DNA of 64,000 nucleotides. Origin: Pseudomonadota bacterium. Its GTDB lineage: Bacteria; Pseudomonadota; Gammaproteobacteria; Burkholderiales; Rhodocyclaceae. Positions 45,093-54,808 of this stretch are shown one piece after another; the first letter of the stretch is position 1; every line of letters starts with the position of its first letter. The notes beneath the pieces are model-generated. The model was not told the origin of the DNA. It searched no databases and saw nothing but the letters and a program-made list of their open reading frames with translations. The stretch lies in assembly GCA_008501585.1 (NCBI GenBank), contig QQUN01000069.1:41862-105861 (forward strand), given 5' to 3'. The position numbers and the translations under genes were made by a program.

Positions 45093-46047
45093 CGGGCTGA
45101 TGTCCGTTGCCGCGGCGGCGGATTTGATCCGCGAGGGCCATTTCCTGAGCCTGGCCGGCGACGAAGCCGTGCTGCGCCAGCTGCCGCCGGGCAACTGGAT
45201 CGGCGGCACGATCCCGTATTTCATGACCGCCGCGGGCGGCATCGTGAGCCGCGACCGGGTGCATGTGCAACAGGCGGTCGGCTTTCTGTCGCCGCCGCGG
45301 TTGCGTATCTACGATGTGGCGAGCTTGCCGCAGCTGTGCCGCAACGCGCCCGAGCATGGCTACAGCCTGCTCATCGTGCCGGCGTTCAGTGCCTGCCACA
45401 GTGCGTTTGCGCGCCATGCGCCAGAGTACGAAGACATGTACCTCAAGCCATTGGCCGGCTGGGTGGCCGGTACGCACCTGGATGAACCCGGGCATGGCGT
45501 ACCGCGGGTGGTGCACGGGCCGACAGGGCTGTTCTCCGATCAGCACGCGGTGGTCATGGATGTCGAGTTGCCGCCGAACCGCTTTGCGTCGGTCGACATC
45601 GTCAACCCGTTCAAGCCGGGGGAGGGCGACATCATCGACTTCGCCGTGCCCGGTTTCGTCGTCGAGACCTGCCGCGTCAACGGCCACCCCACCCACCTGG
45701 CCGACTACCTGGCCGCGCGGCAGGTCGACATCCGGCTGCCACTGGTGGCGGACTACTGCGGCGCATCGGTGAATGTCAGCTTCCGGCATGTCGACCCCGC
45801 CACCCGGCGGGTGGAGTTCTACGCCCCGGTCTTTCCCGGGCTGGGCTACCGCCTGGCGGTTCCGGCCGGGGCGCCGGCACCGGGGCATGGGGCGGCGTCC
45901 GCCACGTTTGCCTGCAACTGCATCCTGAACTTTCTGCACCACGGCCAGGACGGCTTTGCCGCCGGCGGGCTGAGCGGCCCGGCCACCTTTGGCGAGATCG
46001 GTTACCAGTTGCTGAACCAGACCGGGGTCTATCTGACGGTACGCTGA
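45079..46047 (+). CDS. uncharacterised protein (possibly DUF6976), partner of the preceding gene
   Basis: The 322-residue cytoplasmic protein has no signal peptide or membrane helix. Recognisable stretches are LSLAGDEAVLRQLPPGNWIG, GGTIPYFMTAAGGIVSRDRV, LLIVPAFSACHSAFARHAPE and the terminal ASATFACNCILNFLHHGQDG. I associate the GNWIGGTIPYFM motif with an uncharacterised family (DUF6976, from memory). The fold may be FIST-like: a sensor-type LIVPAFS strand and a late FxCNCxLN motif. No function known. Translationally coupled to the upstream gene. Confidence 0.55.
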   Translation: MTSTDGLMSVAAAADLIREGHFLSLAGDEAVLRQLPPGNWIGGTIPYFMTAAGGIVSRDRVHVQQAVGFLSPPRLRIYDVASLPQLCRNAPEHGYSLLIVPAFSACHSAFARHAPEYEDMYLKPLAGWVAGTHLDEPGHGVPRVVHGPTGLFSDQHAVVMDVELPPNRFASVDIVNPFKPGEGDIIDFAVPGFVVETCRVNGHPTHLADYLAARQVDIRLPLVADYCGASVNVSFRHVDPATRRVEFYAPVFPGLGYRLAVPAGAPAPGHGAASATFACNCILNFLHHGQDGFAAGGLSGPATFGEIGYQLLNQTGVYLTVR

Positions 46048-46148
46048 TGCCCAGGGCCGCACGCGCCGCGCATCCGGCGACGTTGCGCGACGCGGTCGGT
46101 CCGATAGACTGCCTTGAGGCGATTCCATGCGAGAGACAGGAGGCAGCA

Positions 46149-46577
46149 ATGACGGAAAGAACCGAGGCCAGGGGCACATGCCTGTGTGGCGCCGTGACGA
46201 TCAGCGTGGCTCGGGCGGCGGCATCGGTGGGCGCATGCCACTGCCGCATGTGTCGCAAGTGGGGTGGGGGCCCCTTGCTGGCGGTGGCGTGCGGCACCGA
46301 CGTCAGCATCTCCGGCGAAGACAGCGTCACGGTGTTTGACTCGTCGCCGTGGGCGCAGCGCGGGTTCTGCCAGCACTGCGGCACCCATCTGTTCTACCGC
46401 TTGAAAGAGGCGCAGCAGTACCACGTGCCGGCCGGGCTGCTCGACGAGGCGCCCGAGTTCAGCTTCGACGAGCAGATCTTCGTCGACGAGCAACCCGCCT
46501 ACTATCGCTTCGCCAACCCCACCCGCAACCTGACCGGCGCCGAGGTGTTTGCGCTGTACGCGCCGCCGCCGGACTGA
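46149..46577 (+). CDS. GFA/CENP-V domain zinc protein
   Basis: The 142-residue protein has the GFA zinc-binding cysteines: CLCGAV, CHCRMCRKWGG and FCQHCGTHLFYR. The family includes glutathione-dependent formaldehyde-activating enzymes and S-(hydroxymethyl)glutathione synthase-like proteins, but most members have unproven activity. Start at 46149 follows AGGAGG. Convergent with the gamma-glutamyltransferase gene. Confidence 0.85.
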   Translation: MTERTEARGTCLCGAVTISVARAAASVGACHCRMCRKWGGGPLLAVACGTDVSISGEDSVTVFDSSPWAQRGFCQHCGTHLFYRLKEAQQYHVPAGLLDEAPEFSFDEQIFVDEQPAYYRFANPTRNLTGAEVFALYAPPPD

Positions 46578-46590
46578 ACCGCGGCGGCGT

Positions 46591-48420
46591 CTACTCGCCC
46601 ATCACCACGCCTTCGCGGCGCGGGTCGGCGCCGCCGAGCAGGCGGGTGCCGGTGGCGTCGCGTTGCACCACGATGGCCTGGAGGCCGCTGGTCATGTCGA
46701 GCGCCTTGATGGCATGGCCCCTCGCCGCGAGGGCGTCGGTGACGGCCGCCGGGAAGCGGTCGCGCTCCAGCAGCACCGGCACCTTGCCGCCCACCGAGGC
46801 GAAATTCGGCAGGTCGATGGCCTGCTGCGGCGTGAGCCCCCAGTTGAGCACGCCGTAGAGCGTCTTGGCGGTGTAGTGGATGATCAGCGCGCCGCCGGGG
46901 CTGCCGCCGCTCATCACCAGCTTGCCGCTGGATTTGTCGAACACCAGGGTTGGCGCCATCGACGAGCGCGGCCGCTTGCCGGGCTCAACGCGGTTGGCGA
47001 TCGGCGTGCCGTCGGCCGCGCGCGGTGCGAAGCTGAAATCGGTCAGTTCGTTATTGAGCAGGAAGCCCTTGACCATCTGCCGCGCGCCAAAGGCATCTTC
47101 GATGGTGGTGGTCATGGCCACCGCGCGGCCCTGGGCGTCCACGATGCTGATATGGCTGGTGCCGTGCTCGACCTGCTCTGGCATCGGCGCGAGGCTGGTG
47201 TACATCGTGCCGGGCCGGCCGGCCGGGGCGTCGGCCATGGCGGTGTCGCCGATCAGGCGGGCGCGTTCGGCCAGGTAGGCCGGTGCCAGCAGGGATGACC
47301 AGCTGCCACCGGGGGCCGGGACGAAGTCCGGGTCGGCCACATACTGCGCCCGGTCGGCAAAGCTTAGCCGCGATGCCTCGACATAGCGGTGCAGCCAGTC
47401 GGCCGAGGGCACCGGGGCCAGGGCGCCTGGTGCGGCGACAGGCGGGGGCAGGCCGGCGGCATCGGTGTGCGCCAGGATGCCGAGGATCTGCCCGACCGTG
47501 GTGGCGCCGGAGCTCGGCGGCGGGAAGCCGCAGATGCGGTAATCCTTGCTGAGCGCGCGGTAGTCGTGGCACAGCGGCGCGCGGCGCTTGGCGCGATAGC
47601 TGGCCAGGTCGGTTTCGGCCAGCAGGCCGGGATTGGTCGGGTGGGAGCGCACCTTGTGCACGATGGCCTGCGCCACCTCGCCTTCGAGCAGGCCGCTGGC
47701 GCCATCGCGGGCAATGCCGCGCAGCACGCTCGCCAGTTCGGGGTTTTTCAGCACATGGCCGATCGGCCACGGTGCGCCGCTGGCGTCGAAGAAATAGGCC
47801 CGCGCCGCCGGGTCGGCGGCGATGAAGCGGTCCTTGCCGAGCATGGTGTGCAGGCGGGGGCTGATCTTGAACCCGTGCTCGGCCAACTGGATGGCCGGGG
47901 CAAAAAGCGTGGCCCAGGGCAGGCGGCCGTGGGTGCGATGCGCCATCTCGAGCATGGCCACGGTGCCCGGTGTGCCGACCGCGCGGCCGCCCACCTTGGC
48001 GGCGTCGAAGACCATCGGTTTGCCGTCGGCCCCCAGGAAGAGGGCCTCGGTGGCTGCCGCCGGGGCGGTTTCGCGGCCGTCGTAGGCCTCGACCTTGCGG
48101 CCGTCGTAATGCAGCAGGAAGGCGCCACCGCCGATGCCGCTCGATTGCGGTTCCACCAGCGCCAGCACCATCTGCACGGCAATGGCGGCATCGATGGCCG
48201 AGCCGCCGGCCTTGAGGATCTGGTAGCCGGCGTCGGTCGCCAGCGGGTTGGCTGCGGCGACGGCAAAGCGCTGATGCGTCCAGCCGGGCTTGGCGGTGTA
48301 GCCCGAGGCGCCCTCGGGCTGCTCGGGCACCCGGTAGGTGAATGACGGTGCACTCGCGCAGCCGGCCAGCACGGCGGCGCTGAGCAAGCCGGCGAACAGG
48401 GGGGTGAAGGGCACACGCAT
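46591..48420 (-). CDS. ggt: gamma-glutamyltransferase (lipoprotein-type signal)
   Basis: The 609-residue enzyme precursor cleaves glutathione and gamma-glutamyl amides. A lipobox (AVLAGC, Cys21) suggests membrane anchoring. The proenzyme self-cleaves before the catalytic Thr, seen in VEHGTSHISIVDAQGRAVAM. Other signatures: SGIGGGAFLLHYDGRKVEAY, DGRETAPAAA and the small-subunit MSGGSPGGALIIHY. The start at 48420 gives the signal peptide; a start at 48450 would spoil it. Confidence 0.93.
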   Translation of the reverse strand: MRVPFTPLFAGLLSAAVLAGCASAPSFTYRVPEQPEGASGYTAKPGWTHQRFAVAAANPLATDAGYQILKAGGSAIDAAIAVQMVLALVEPQSSGIGGGAFLLHYDGRKVEAYDGRETAPAAATEALFLGADGKPMVFDAAKVGGRAVGTPGTVAMLEMAHRTHGRLPWATLFAPAIQLAEHGFKISPRLHTMLGKDRFIAADPAARAYFFDASGAPWPIGHVLKNPELASVLRGIARDGASGLLEGEVAQAIVHKVRSHPTNPGLLAETDLASYRAKRRAPLCHDYRALSKDYRICGFPPPSSGATTVGQILGILAHTDAAGLPPPVAAPGALAPVPSADWLHRYVEASRLSFADRAQYVADPDFVPAPGGSWSSLLAPAYLAERARLIGDTAMADAPAGRPGTMYTSLAPMPEQVEHGTSHISIVDAQGRAVAMTTTIEDAFGARQMVKGFLLNNELTDFSFAPRAADGTPIANRVEPGKRPRSSMAPTLVFDKSSGKLVMSGGSPGGALIIHYTAKTLYGVLNWGLTPQQAIDLPNFASVGGKVPVLLERDRFPAAVTDALAARGHAIKALDMTSGLQAIVVQRDATGTRLLGGADPRREGVVMGE

Positions 48421-48489
48421 GACGACGCTCCGGTGGGCTTGGACGCTCACTATAGATGACGATCGCGTGCGGCGCAGCCGCCGGGCGGT

Positions 48490-49293
48490 TCAGGTGTCGG
48501 GCGCGGCGATGCGGTCCAGGCGCAGGCGTTCGTGCTCGTCGAACAGGCGGCGGCTGGCGGTGAGCACGGCGGCCAGCGTGCCGAAACCGGTGCCGACGGT
48601 GATGGTGAACATGATCAGGATCTGGTATTTGACCGCCAGCGTGGGCGGGGCGCCGGCCAGGATCTGGCCGGTCATCATGCCCGGCAGGCTGACGATGCCG
48701 GCCGCCGCCATGCCGTTGATGATCGGGATCATGCCGCTGCGCATGGCGTCGCGGCGCGCCTCGCCAATGGCCGCCTGCCAGCGGTGGCCGAGCATCAGCC
48801 GGTTCTCGATCAGCGCGCGCTGGCGCCACACGGCGTCGGTGAGGCGGTCGAGGCCGATGGCGATGCCGGTCATGGTGTTGCCCAGCATCATGCCGAGCAG
48901 GGGAATGGCGTATTGCGGGGTGTACCAGGGCTCGGGGCCGATGATGGCGACCAGGGTCAGCACGGTGACGCTGAAGGCCGAGATGAACATCGACAGCGTG
49001 CCGATGCCGAAGGCCCAGCCGCCCGTGAGCCGGCGCTTTTGCCGCGCGGTGACTTCGCGCCCGGCCATCAGTAGCATGACGCCCGCCATCAGCGCGATCC
49101 ACGGCAGCGCGGCGACCGAGAACAGGGCTTCGAGCACCAGCCCGATCAGGCTCAGCTGCACCACGGTGCGCAGCGCGGCGATGAGCAGGGTCTTGCCGAT
49201 GCCGAGCCGGGCGAGCAGGGTACAGCCGGCCAGCGCCAGCACCAGGGCCGCGCCGAGGGCGAGCTGCCACCAGGCCAGGTCGATCAGCTGCAT
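48490..49293 (-). CDS. fetB: UPF0014 ABC permease (FetB/YbbM-like)
   Basis: The 267-residue membrane protein has about seven helices and the UPF0014 pattern (LIAALRTVVQLSLIGLVLEA, PLLGMMLGNTMTGIAIGLDR, GMIPIINGMAAAGIVSLPGM, MTGQILAGAPPTLAVKYQIL). E. coli FetAB exports iron and aids peroxide resistance. It overlaps the upstream ATPase gene by 10 bp. The start is at 49293 (MQLIDLAWW). Confidence 0.88.
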   Translation of the reverse strand: MQLIDLAWWQLALGAALVLALAGCTLLARLGIGKTLLIAALRTVVQLSLIGLVLEALFSVAALPWIALMAGVMLLMAGREVTARQKRRLTGGWAFGIGTLSMFISAFSVTVLTLVAIIGPEPWYTPQYAIPLLGMMLGNTMTGIAIGLDRLTDAVWRQRALIENRLMLGHRWQAAIGEARRDAMRSGMIPIINGMAAAGIVSLPGMMTGQILAGAPPTLAVKYQILIMFTITVGTGFGTLAAVLTASRRLFDEHERLRLDRIAAPDT

Positions 49294-49898
49294 GGGGCGG
49301 TCTCCAGCCGGTGGCCGGCGATGCGCAGGTGGGCGTCGGCCACCCGGGCGATCTGCTGCGGGTCGTGCGCCACCCACAGCACGGGCCAGTCATGGCGCTT
49401 GATCAGGTTGGTCAGCCAGGCTTCGACCCGCGCGGTGGTGTCGGGGTCGAGGTTGGCGGTGGGCTCGTCGAGGAGCAGGGCGCGCGGGCGGTGGGCGACG
49501 GTGCGCAGCAGGGCGAGGCGTTGCTTCTCGCCCGAAGAGAGCCGGCTGACCTGCCAGCCCAGCGTCTCGGGCCCGAAGCCGAGTGCGGCGAGATCGTCCG
49601 CGGCGCCGTCGGGGAAATGCGCGCCGACGGTGTCGGCCCACCACTGGCTGTCGGCCGGCACCATCATGACCGCGCGTCGCCAGACATGGCCCTGGACGCG
49701 GTCTTGTGCCAGCTCGCCCAGGCACACCGTGCCGGCGTGCGGATCGAGATCGGCCAGCGCGCGCAGCAGCCGGCTCTTGCCCGAGCCGGACGGGCCCGAC
49801 AGCGCCAGGATCCGGCCGGGCGGGATGTCGAGCGACACGTCGGTCAGCGCGCCCGCGCCAAGATCGCGGGCTGTGAGGGCGGCGGCAGAGGTCGGCAT
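49284..49898 (-). CDS. fetA: ABC transporter ATP-binding protein (FetA/YbbL-like)
   Basis: The 204-residue ATPase has Walker A GPSGSGKS, signature SRLSSGEKQRLALLR, Walker B ALLLDEPTANLD and switch WVAHD. The compact size and partner UPF0014 permease identify a FetAB-type exporter. The start at 49898 gives MPTSAAALTARDLG; upstream in-frame ATG at 49943 is less likely. Confidence 0.87.
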   Translation of the reverse strand: MPTSAAALTARDLGAGALTDVSLDIPPGRILALSGPSGSGKSRLLRALADLDPHAGTVCLGELAQDRVQGHVWRRAVMMVPADSQWWADTVGAHFPDGAADDLAALGFGPETLGWQVSRLSSGEKQRLALLRTVAHRPRALLLDEPTANLDPDTTARVEAWLTNLIKRHDWPVLWVAHDPQQIARVADAHLRIAGHRLETAPCS

Positions 49899-50339
49899 GT
49901 GGGGGCTGTGCGTCGGTGGGAAGCCCATCATACCTGCCGGCACGGGCGGCGTGCCGCAGCGGCCGGTGTTACGCGGCGCACAGCGCAGGATGATTTAAAT
50001 ACCTTGTTTTTAAGCGATTCGTAAGGCGGGTTGTTTTATTTGATGGCCAGATAAATGATTCTTTTGGTCGTGGTTTAAATTAAAAACAATGTAAAACAAC
50101 GACATGAAGATTATATGGGTCAGTTTTAAGCTGCTTTTCAGGTGCCCGTTTTTTGCCCGCCCCCATACGTGTTTCCCGCAATCTCGTTTGCCCTAGCTTG
50201 TGGTTTTTCTTGGCAGGACGAGAATCTCCTCCGCTGTCGTTTTGCCCCCCATCTTGATGACCGGAGTGCGGGTCGTCGCCGCCAGCGCGTAAAGGGCTGG
50301 CGTGCGTCCACATGCAACGCGTCTGGAGGAAATGCCTAT
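49899..50339. other. 441-bp intergenic gap with an AT-rich patch
   Basis: The gap lies between divergent fetA and the TRAP genes. Bases 49990-50130 are strikingly AT-rich (TTTAAATAC, GGTTTAAATTAAAAAC) against a very GC-rich background. I find no convincing gene, sigma-54 or sigma-28 site. It probably carries promoters for both flanking operons and possibly a foreign insertion scar. The ribosome site GGAGGA lies near 50325. Confidence 0.5.
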
Positions 50340-50887
50340 ATGAAACACCTGTTGTTGTTGGCGCGTTGCATTGATGGACTGAATGCGCGCGTGGGCCGGC
50401 TGGCCATCTGGCTGGTGCTGGTCATGACCGTGATCAGCGCCGGTAATGCGCTGAGTCGCTACGGTTTCAACCTGAGCTCCAATGCGATGCTCGAAGTGCA
50501 GTGGTATCTCTTTTCGGCGGTGTTCCTGCTCTGTGCCGGCGCCACCTTGCTCAACAATGCGCATGTGCGCATCGACCTCATCTCCAGCAAGGTGTCCGCG
50601 CGCACCCGCAACTGGGTGGATGTGGTCGGCATCATCTTCTTCCTCATTCCGGTGGCCGTGATGATCGCGGTGATGTCGTGGCCGGAATTCCTTGCCTCCT
50701 TCATGCAGAACGAACAGTCGTCCAACGCCGGTGGCCTGGTGCGCTGGCCGGTGCGCCTGCTGATTCCGGTCGGCTTCGGACTGCTGGCGCTGCAGGCCCT
50801 GTCCGAGCTGATCAAGCGGATCGCCTTTCTGACCGGCCACGGGCCCGACCCGCTGGAAAAATCCCCGTCTGACCAAGGAGCGACGGC

Positions 50888-50891
<4 letters not shown>
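50340..50891 (+). CDS. TRAP transporter small permease (DctQ type)
   Basis: The 183-residue protein has four membrane helices (LAIWLVLVMTVISAGNALSR, FSAVFLLCAGATLLNNAHVR, VVGIIFFLIPVAVMIAVMSW, LLIPVGFGLLALQALSELIK) and the DctQ motif NAMLEVQWYLFSAVFLL. It pairs with the large permease downstream (4-bp ATGA overlap). Close to the mannitol/chloroaromatic TRAP subgroup in character. No binding protein gene precedes it. Confidence 0.88.
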
Positions 50892-52399
<1,508 letters not shown>

Positions 52400-52406
52400 C
52401 CGACGA

Positions 52407-52441
52407 CAACGGGCACGAGGCGATCGTGCCCGTTGTTTTTT
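52407..52441 (+). terminator. strong terminator after the DctQM genes
   Basis: A 12-bp perfect stem CAACGGGCACGA / TCGTGCCCGTTG (GGCGA loop) is followed by six T; it overlaps the end of the convergent gene. Confidence 0.92.
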
Positions 52442-52788
52442 CAGCCGGCGTGATGCGCCCGGGAATCGGCCGGCGCCTGTGCGCGGTCGGTCAGACCATA
52501 GTCGCGATCCACGGTCGCCACGCGTAGCCGGTAGTCGGCAAATACCCGCTGCCGGCCCGCGGCCTGCGCCGCGCGATGGGCTTCGAGCGCGCGCCACCGC
52601 GCGATGGCTGCCTCGTCGCGCCAGAACGATAGCGACAGCAGTTTGCCGGGCTGGCTCAGGCTCTCGAAGCGCTCGATCGAGATGAAACCGTCGATGGTCT
52701 CGAGGGCCGGGCGCAGCGCGGCGGCGATGTCCAGGTAGGTGTCGCGCGCGTCGGGCGCGGGAATGACTTCGAAGATGACGGCCAGCAT
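52441..52788 (-). CDS. antibiotic biosynthesis monooxygenase (ABM) domain protein
   Basis: The 115-residue protein has the dimeric ferredoxin-like ABM pattern (LAVIFEVIPAPDARDTYLDI, GFISIERFESLSQPGKLLSL, SFWRDEAAIARWRALEAHRA). Such proteins include small monooxygenases and heme-degrading types. It follows the NIPSNAP gene by 2 bp and forms a two-gene operon divergent from an ArsR-type regulator. The activity is unknown. Confidence 0.82.
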   Translation of the reverse strand: MLAVIFEVIPAPDARDTYLDIAAALRPALETIDGFISIERFESLSQPGKLLSLSFWRDEAAIARWRALEAHRAAQAAGRQRVFADYRLRVATVDRDYGLTDRAQAPADSRAHHAG

Positions 52789-52790
52789 GC

Positions 52791-53126
52791 TCAGGCCGCC
52801 CGCTCGGGCGGCAGGCAGAAGGTGGCCGCCACCGTATCGAGAAACGTGCGCTCCTCGCGCAGGATGAAGCGCTTCGCCTGCGCAAAGGCAAAGTTGGCGC
52901 GCCCCTCGGCGTCGTCGCGCAAGCGTGTGCGGTAGCGCTCGTAGGCAGCCAGGCTGTCGAAGCCGATCAGGCCCCAGGCAATGTCGTTGGTCCCCTCGTG
53001 CGGCAGAAAGTAGCCGAGCAGGTGGCCGCCGCAGCGCGGGATGATGCGGCCCCAGTTTTCTGCATAGATCCGGAAGGCCTCGCGCTGGAATGGGTCGAGC
53101 TGGTAGCGGATGAAACAGGTGAGCAT
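52791..53126 (-). CDS. NIPSNAP family protein
   Basis: The 111-residue protein has the NIPSNAP fold pattern ([57 protein letters not shown]). Like the ABM protein after it, it is a dimeric alpha/beta barrel type of unknown role. First gene of a pair probably repressed by the divergent regulator. Confidence 0.85.
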   Translation of the reverse strand: MLTCFIRYQLDPFQREAFRIYAENWGRIIPRCGGHLLGYFLPHEGTNDIAWGLIGFDSLAAYERYRTRLRDDAEGRANFAFAQAKRFILREERTFLDTVAATFCLPPERAA

Positions 53127-53180
53127 GGTCGTGACTCCGGCGTGAATGACGCCCTCACGATAGCCAATTGAAGTGCATGA

Positions 53181-53204
53181 ATGGTTCGTCTACGATCGAA
53201 CCAT
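53181..53204. promoter_or_regulatory. inverted repeat operator overlapping the ArsR-type start codon
   Basis: ATGGTTCG (53181-53188) and CGAACCAT (53197-53204) are perfect inverted 8-mers with an 8-bp spacer. The repeat overlaps the ATG at 53203 and lies 55 bp from the divergent NIPSNAP start. Likely autoregulatory operator. Confidence 0.65.
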
Positions 53205-53886
53205 GAAAGACGGCCCCAACATTGCCCGCGTCGCCGCGCTGATCGGCGACCCTGCCCGCGCCGACATCCTCACCGCGTTGATGGCGGACCGCGCGCTGAC
53301 CGCCACCGAACTGGCCGGCATCGCCGGGGTGACCAAGCAGACCGTCAGCGCGCACCTGGCCAAGCTGGTCGATGCGCATCTGATCGAGGTCGAGGCGCAG
53401 GGGCGGCACCGCTACTTCCGTCTTGCCGGCCGCGATGTGGCGCAGTTGCTCGAATCGCTGATGGGCGTGGCCTTTCGCACCGGGGCCGTGCGGCTGCGTT
53501 CCAGCCCGCGCGAGCCGGCGCTGCGCAAGGCGCGGGTGTGCTACGACCACCTCGCCGGCGAACTGGCCGTGGCAGCCTTCGAGGCGATGTTGATGCGCGG
53601 CTGGTTCCTCGCCCGCACCGGCGAATTGCACCTGACCGATACCGGGCGGGCCGAGCTGGCGCGGCTCGGCGTCGATGTGTCGTCCCTGGCATCGGGCCGT
53701 CGAGCAGCCTGCCGCATGTGCCTGGACTGGGGCGAACGCCGCCACCACCTCGCCGGTGCCGTCGGCGCCGCCGTGTTGCAGCATGTACTTGATGCCGGCT
53801 GGGCCCGGCGCCTGGCCGACAGCCGGGTGGTGGCCTTCAATCCGTGGGGCGAAAAGGCGTTTCGCGAGGTGTTTCTGCTGGCCTGA
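53203..53886 (+). CDS. ArsR-type winged-helix transcriptional regulator
   Basis: The 227-residue protein has an ArsR-like DNA-binding domain (ARVAALIGDPARADILTALM, LAGIAGVTKQTVSAHLAKLV, HRYFRLAGRDVAQLLESLM) and a second domain with CRMCLDWGERRHHLAGAVGA, an HTH-like or ligand domain found in longer members of this family. No classical ArsR metal site is evident. The ATG at 53203 gives MKDGPNIARVA; a GTG at 53173 would place the operator inside the gene. Probably controls the NIPSNAP/ABM pair. Confidence 0.87.
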   Translation: MKDGPNIARVAALIGDPARADILTALMADRALTATELAGIAGVTKQTVSAHLAKLVDAHLIEVEAQGRHRYFRLAGRDVAQLLESLMGVAFRTGAVRLRSSPREPALRKARVCYDHLAGELAVAAFEAMLMRGWFLARTGELHLTDTGRAELARLGVDVSSLASGRRAACRMCLDWGERRHHLAGAVGAAVLQHVLDAGWARRLADSRVVAFNPWGEKAFREVFLLA

Positions 53887-54129
53887 TCAGCGCCGGCGGA
53901 AGATCAGCTCGACCACCCACCACAGCACGCCGATGGCGGCACCGAGCGCGCCCGCGATGGTGCCGAACATGGCTGTCAGCGCCAGCCCGGTGGGGGTCAC
54001 ATCGTCCGGGCCGAACTGGTTGAAGAACCACAGTGGCGCGGCGGTCAGCGTGCCGAGCACCAGAGAGGTCAGCACAATCTTGATGCCGGTGCGCACGTCG
54101 CTGCGGTAGAAGTTTGAGATCGGGTTCAC
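53887..54129 (-). CDS. small membrane protein, unknown
   Basis: The 80-residue protein has two membrane helices (IKIVLTSLVLGTLTAAPLWF and AMFGTIAGALGAAIGVLWWV) and a basic C-terminus (LIFRRR). GTG start. No family recognised. It ends one base from the convergent regulator gene and lies 166 bp downstream of fliN in the same direction. Confidence 0.5.
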   Translation of the reverse strand: MNPISNFYRSDVRTGIKIVLTSLVLGTLTAAPLWFFNQFGPDDVTPTGLALTAMFGTIAGALGAAIGVLWWVVELIFRRR

Positions 54130-54295
54130 TGCGGGTTTCCGGAGAGGTTGTGCTGCGACGATACCGGAGTGGCCGTGGGTGTGATTTGATCGAAGTCGAG
54201 AATCGGTGCCGCGCGGCGGTGCGGTGCGTACCGATACCGCCTTGCCCGCCGCTGGCCCGGCGTGTGCCGCCTCACGTATCGGCTGAGCACACGCC

Positions 54296-54808
54296 TCAGT
54301 GACGCAGCTTCCGCATGCGTTCGGCGGGGGTGATGATGTCGGTCAGGCGGATGCCGAACTTTTCGTTCACCACCACCACTTCACCCTGGGCGATGAGGGT
54401 GCCGTTGACCAGCACGTCCATCGGTTCGCCGGCCAGGCCGTCAAGCTCGACGACCGAGCCATGGGCCAGTTGCAGCAGGTTGCGTATCGACAGCTTGGTG
54501 CGGCCGAGCTCGACGGTGATCTGGACGGGGATGTCGAGGATCATGTCGAGGTCGTTGTTGCCGCCGGCGCCGCTGCGCTCGGCCCCGAAGTCGGGGAAGA
54601 GCTGGCTGGCCGGCTTGGCCTGGTAGGGCGACTCGCCCTCGGCCGCGGCGGCGGCGAGGTCGGCAGCGGCCTGTTCCTGCATGGCGGCAGCCCAGGGGTC
54701 GTCGTCGGCCTCGGCTGCGGGTTTGGCTTCGGCGTCGGATTGTTCTTCCATGGCGGCGGCCCAGTCGTCGTCGGAGACCTGGTTTTCGTCGGTGTCGGTA
54801 TCAGCCAT
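54296..54808 (-). CDS. fliN: flagellar motor switch protein FliN
   Basis: The 170-residue C-ring protein has an acidic, Ala-rich N-terminal extension (residues 1-85) and a C-terminal SpoA domain (LDIPVQITVELGRTKLSIRN, then SVVELDGLAGEPMDVLVNGT, GEVVVVNEKFGIRLTDIITP). It overlaps fliM by 8 bp. It is the last gene of the fliF block here; fliO, usually next, is at 40143-40574. Confidence 0.96.
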   Translation of the reverse strand: MADTDTDENQVSDDDWAAAMEEQSDAEAKPAAEADDDPWAAAMQEQAAADLAAAAAEGESPYQAKPASQLFPDFGAERSGAGGNNDLDMILDIPVQITVELGRTKLSIRNLLQLAHGSVVELDGLAGEPMDVLVNGTLIAQGEVVVVNEKFGIRLTDIITPAERMRKLRH

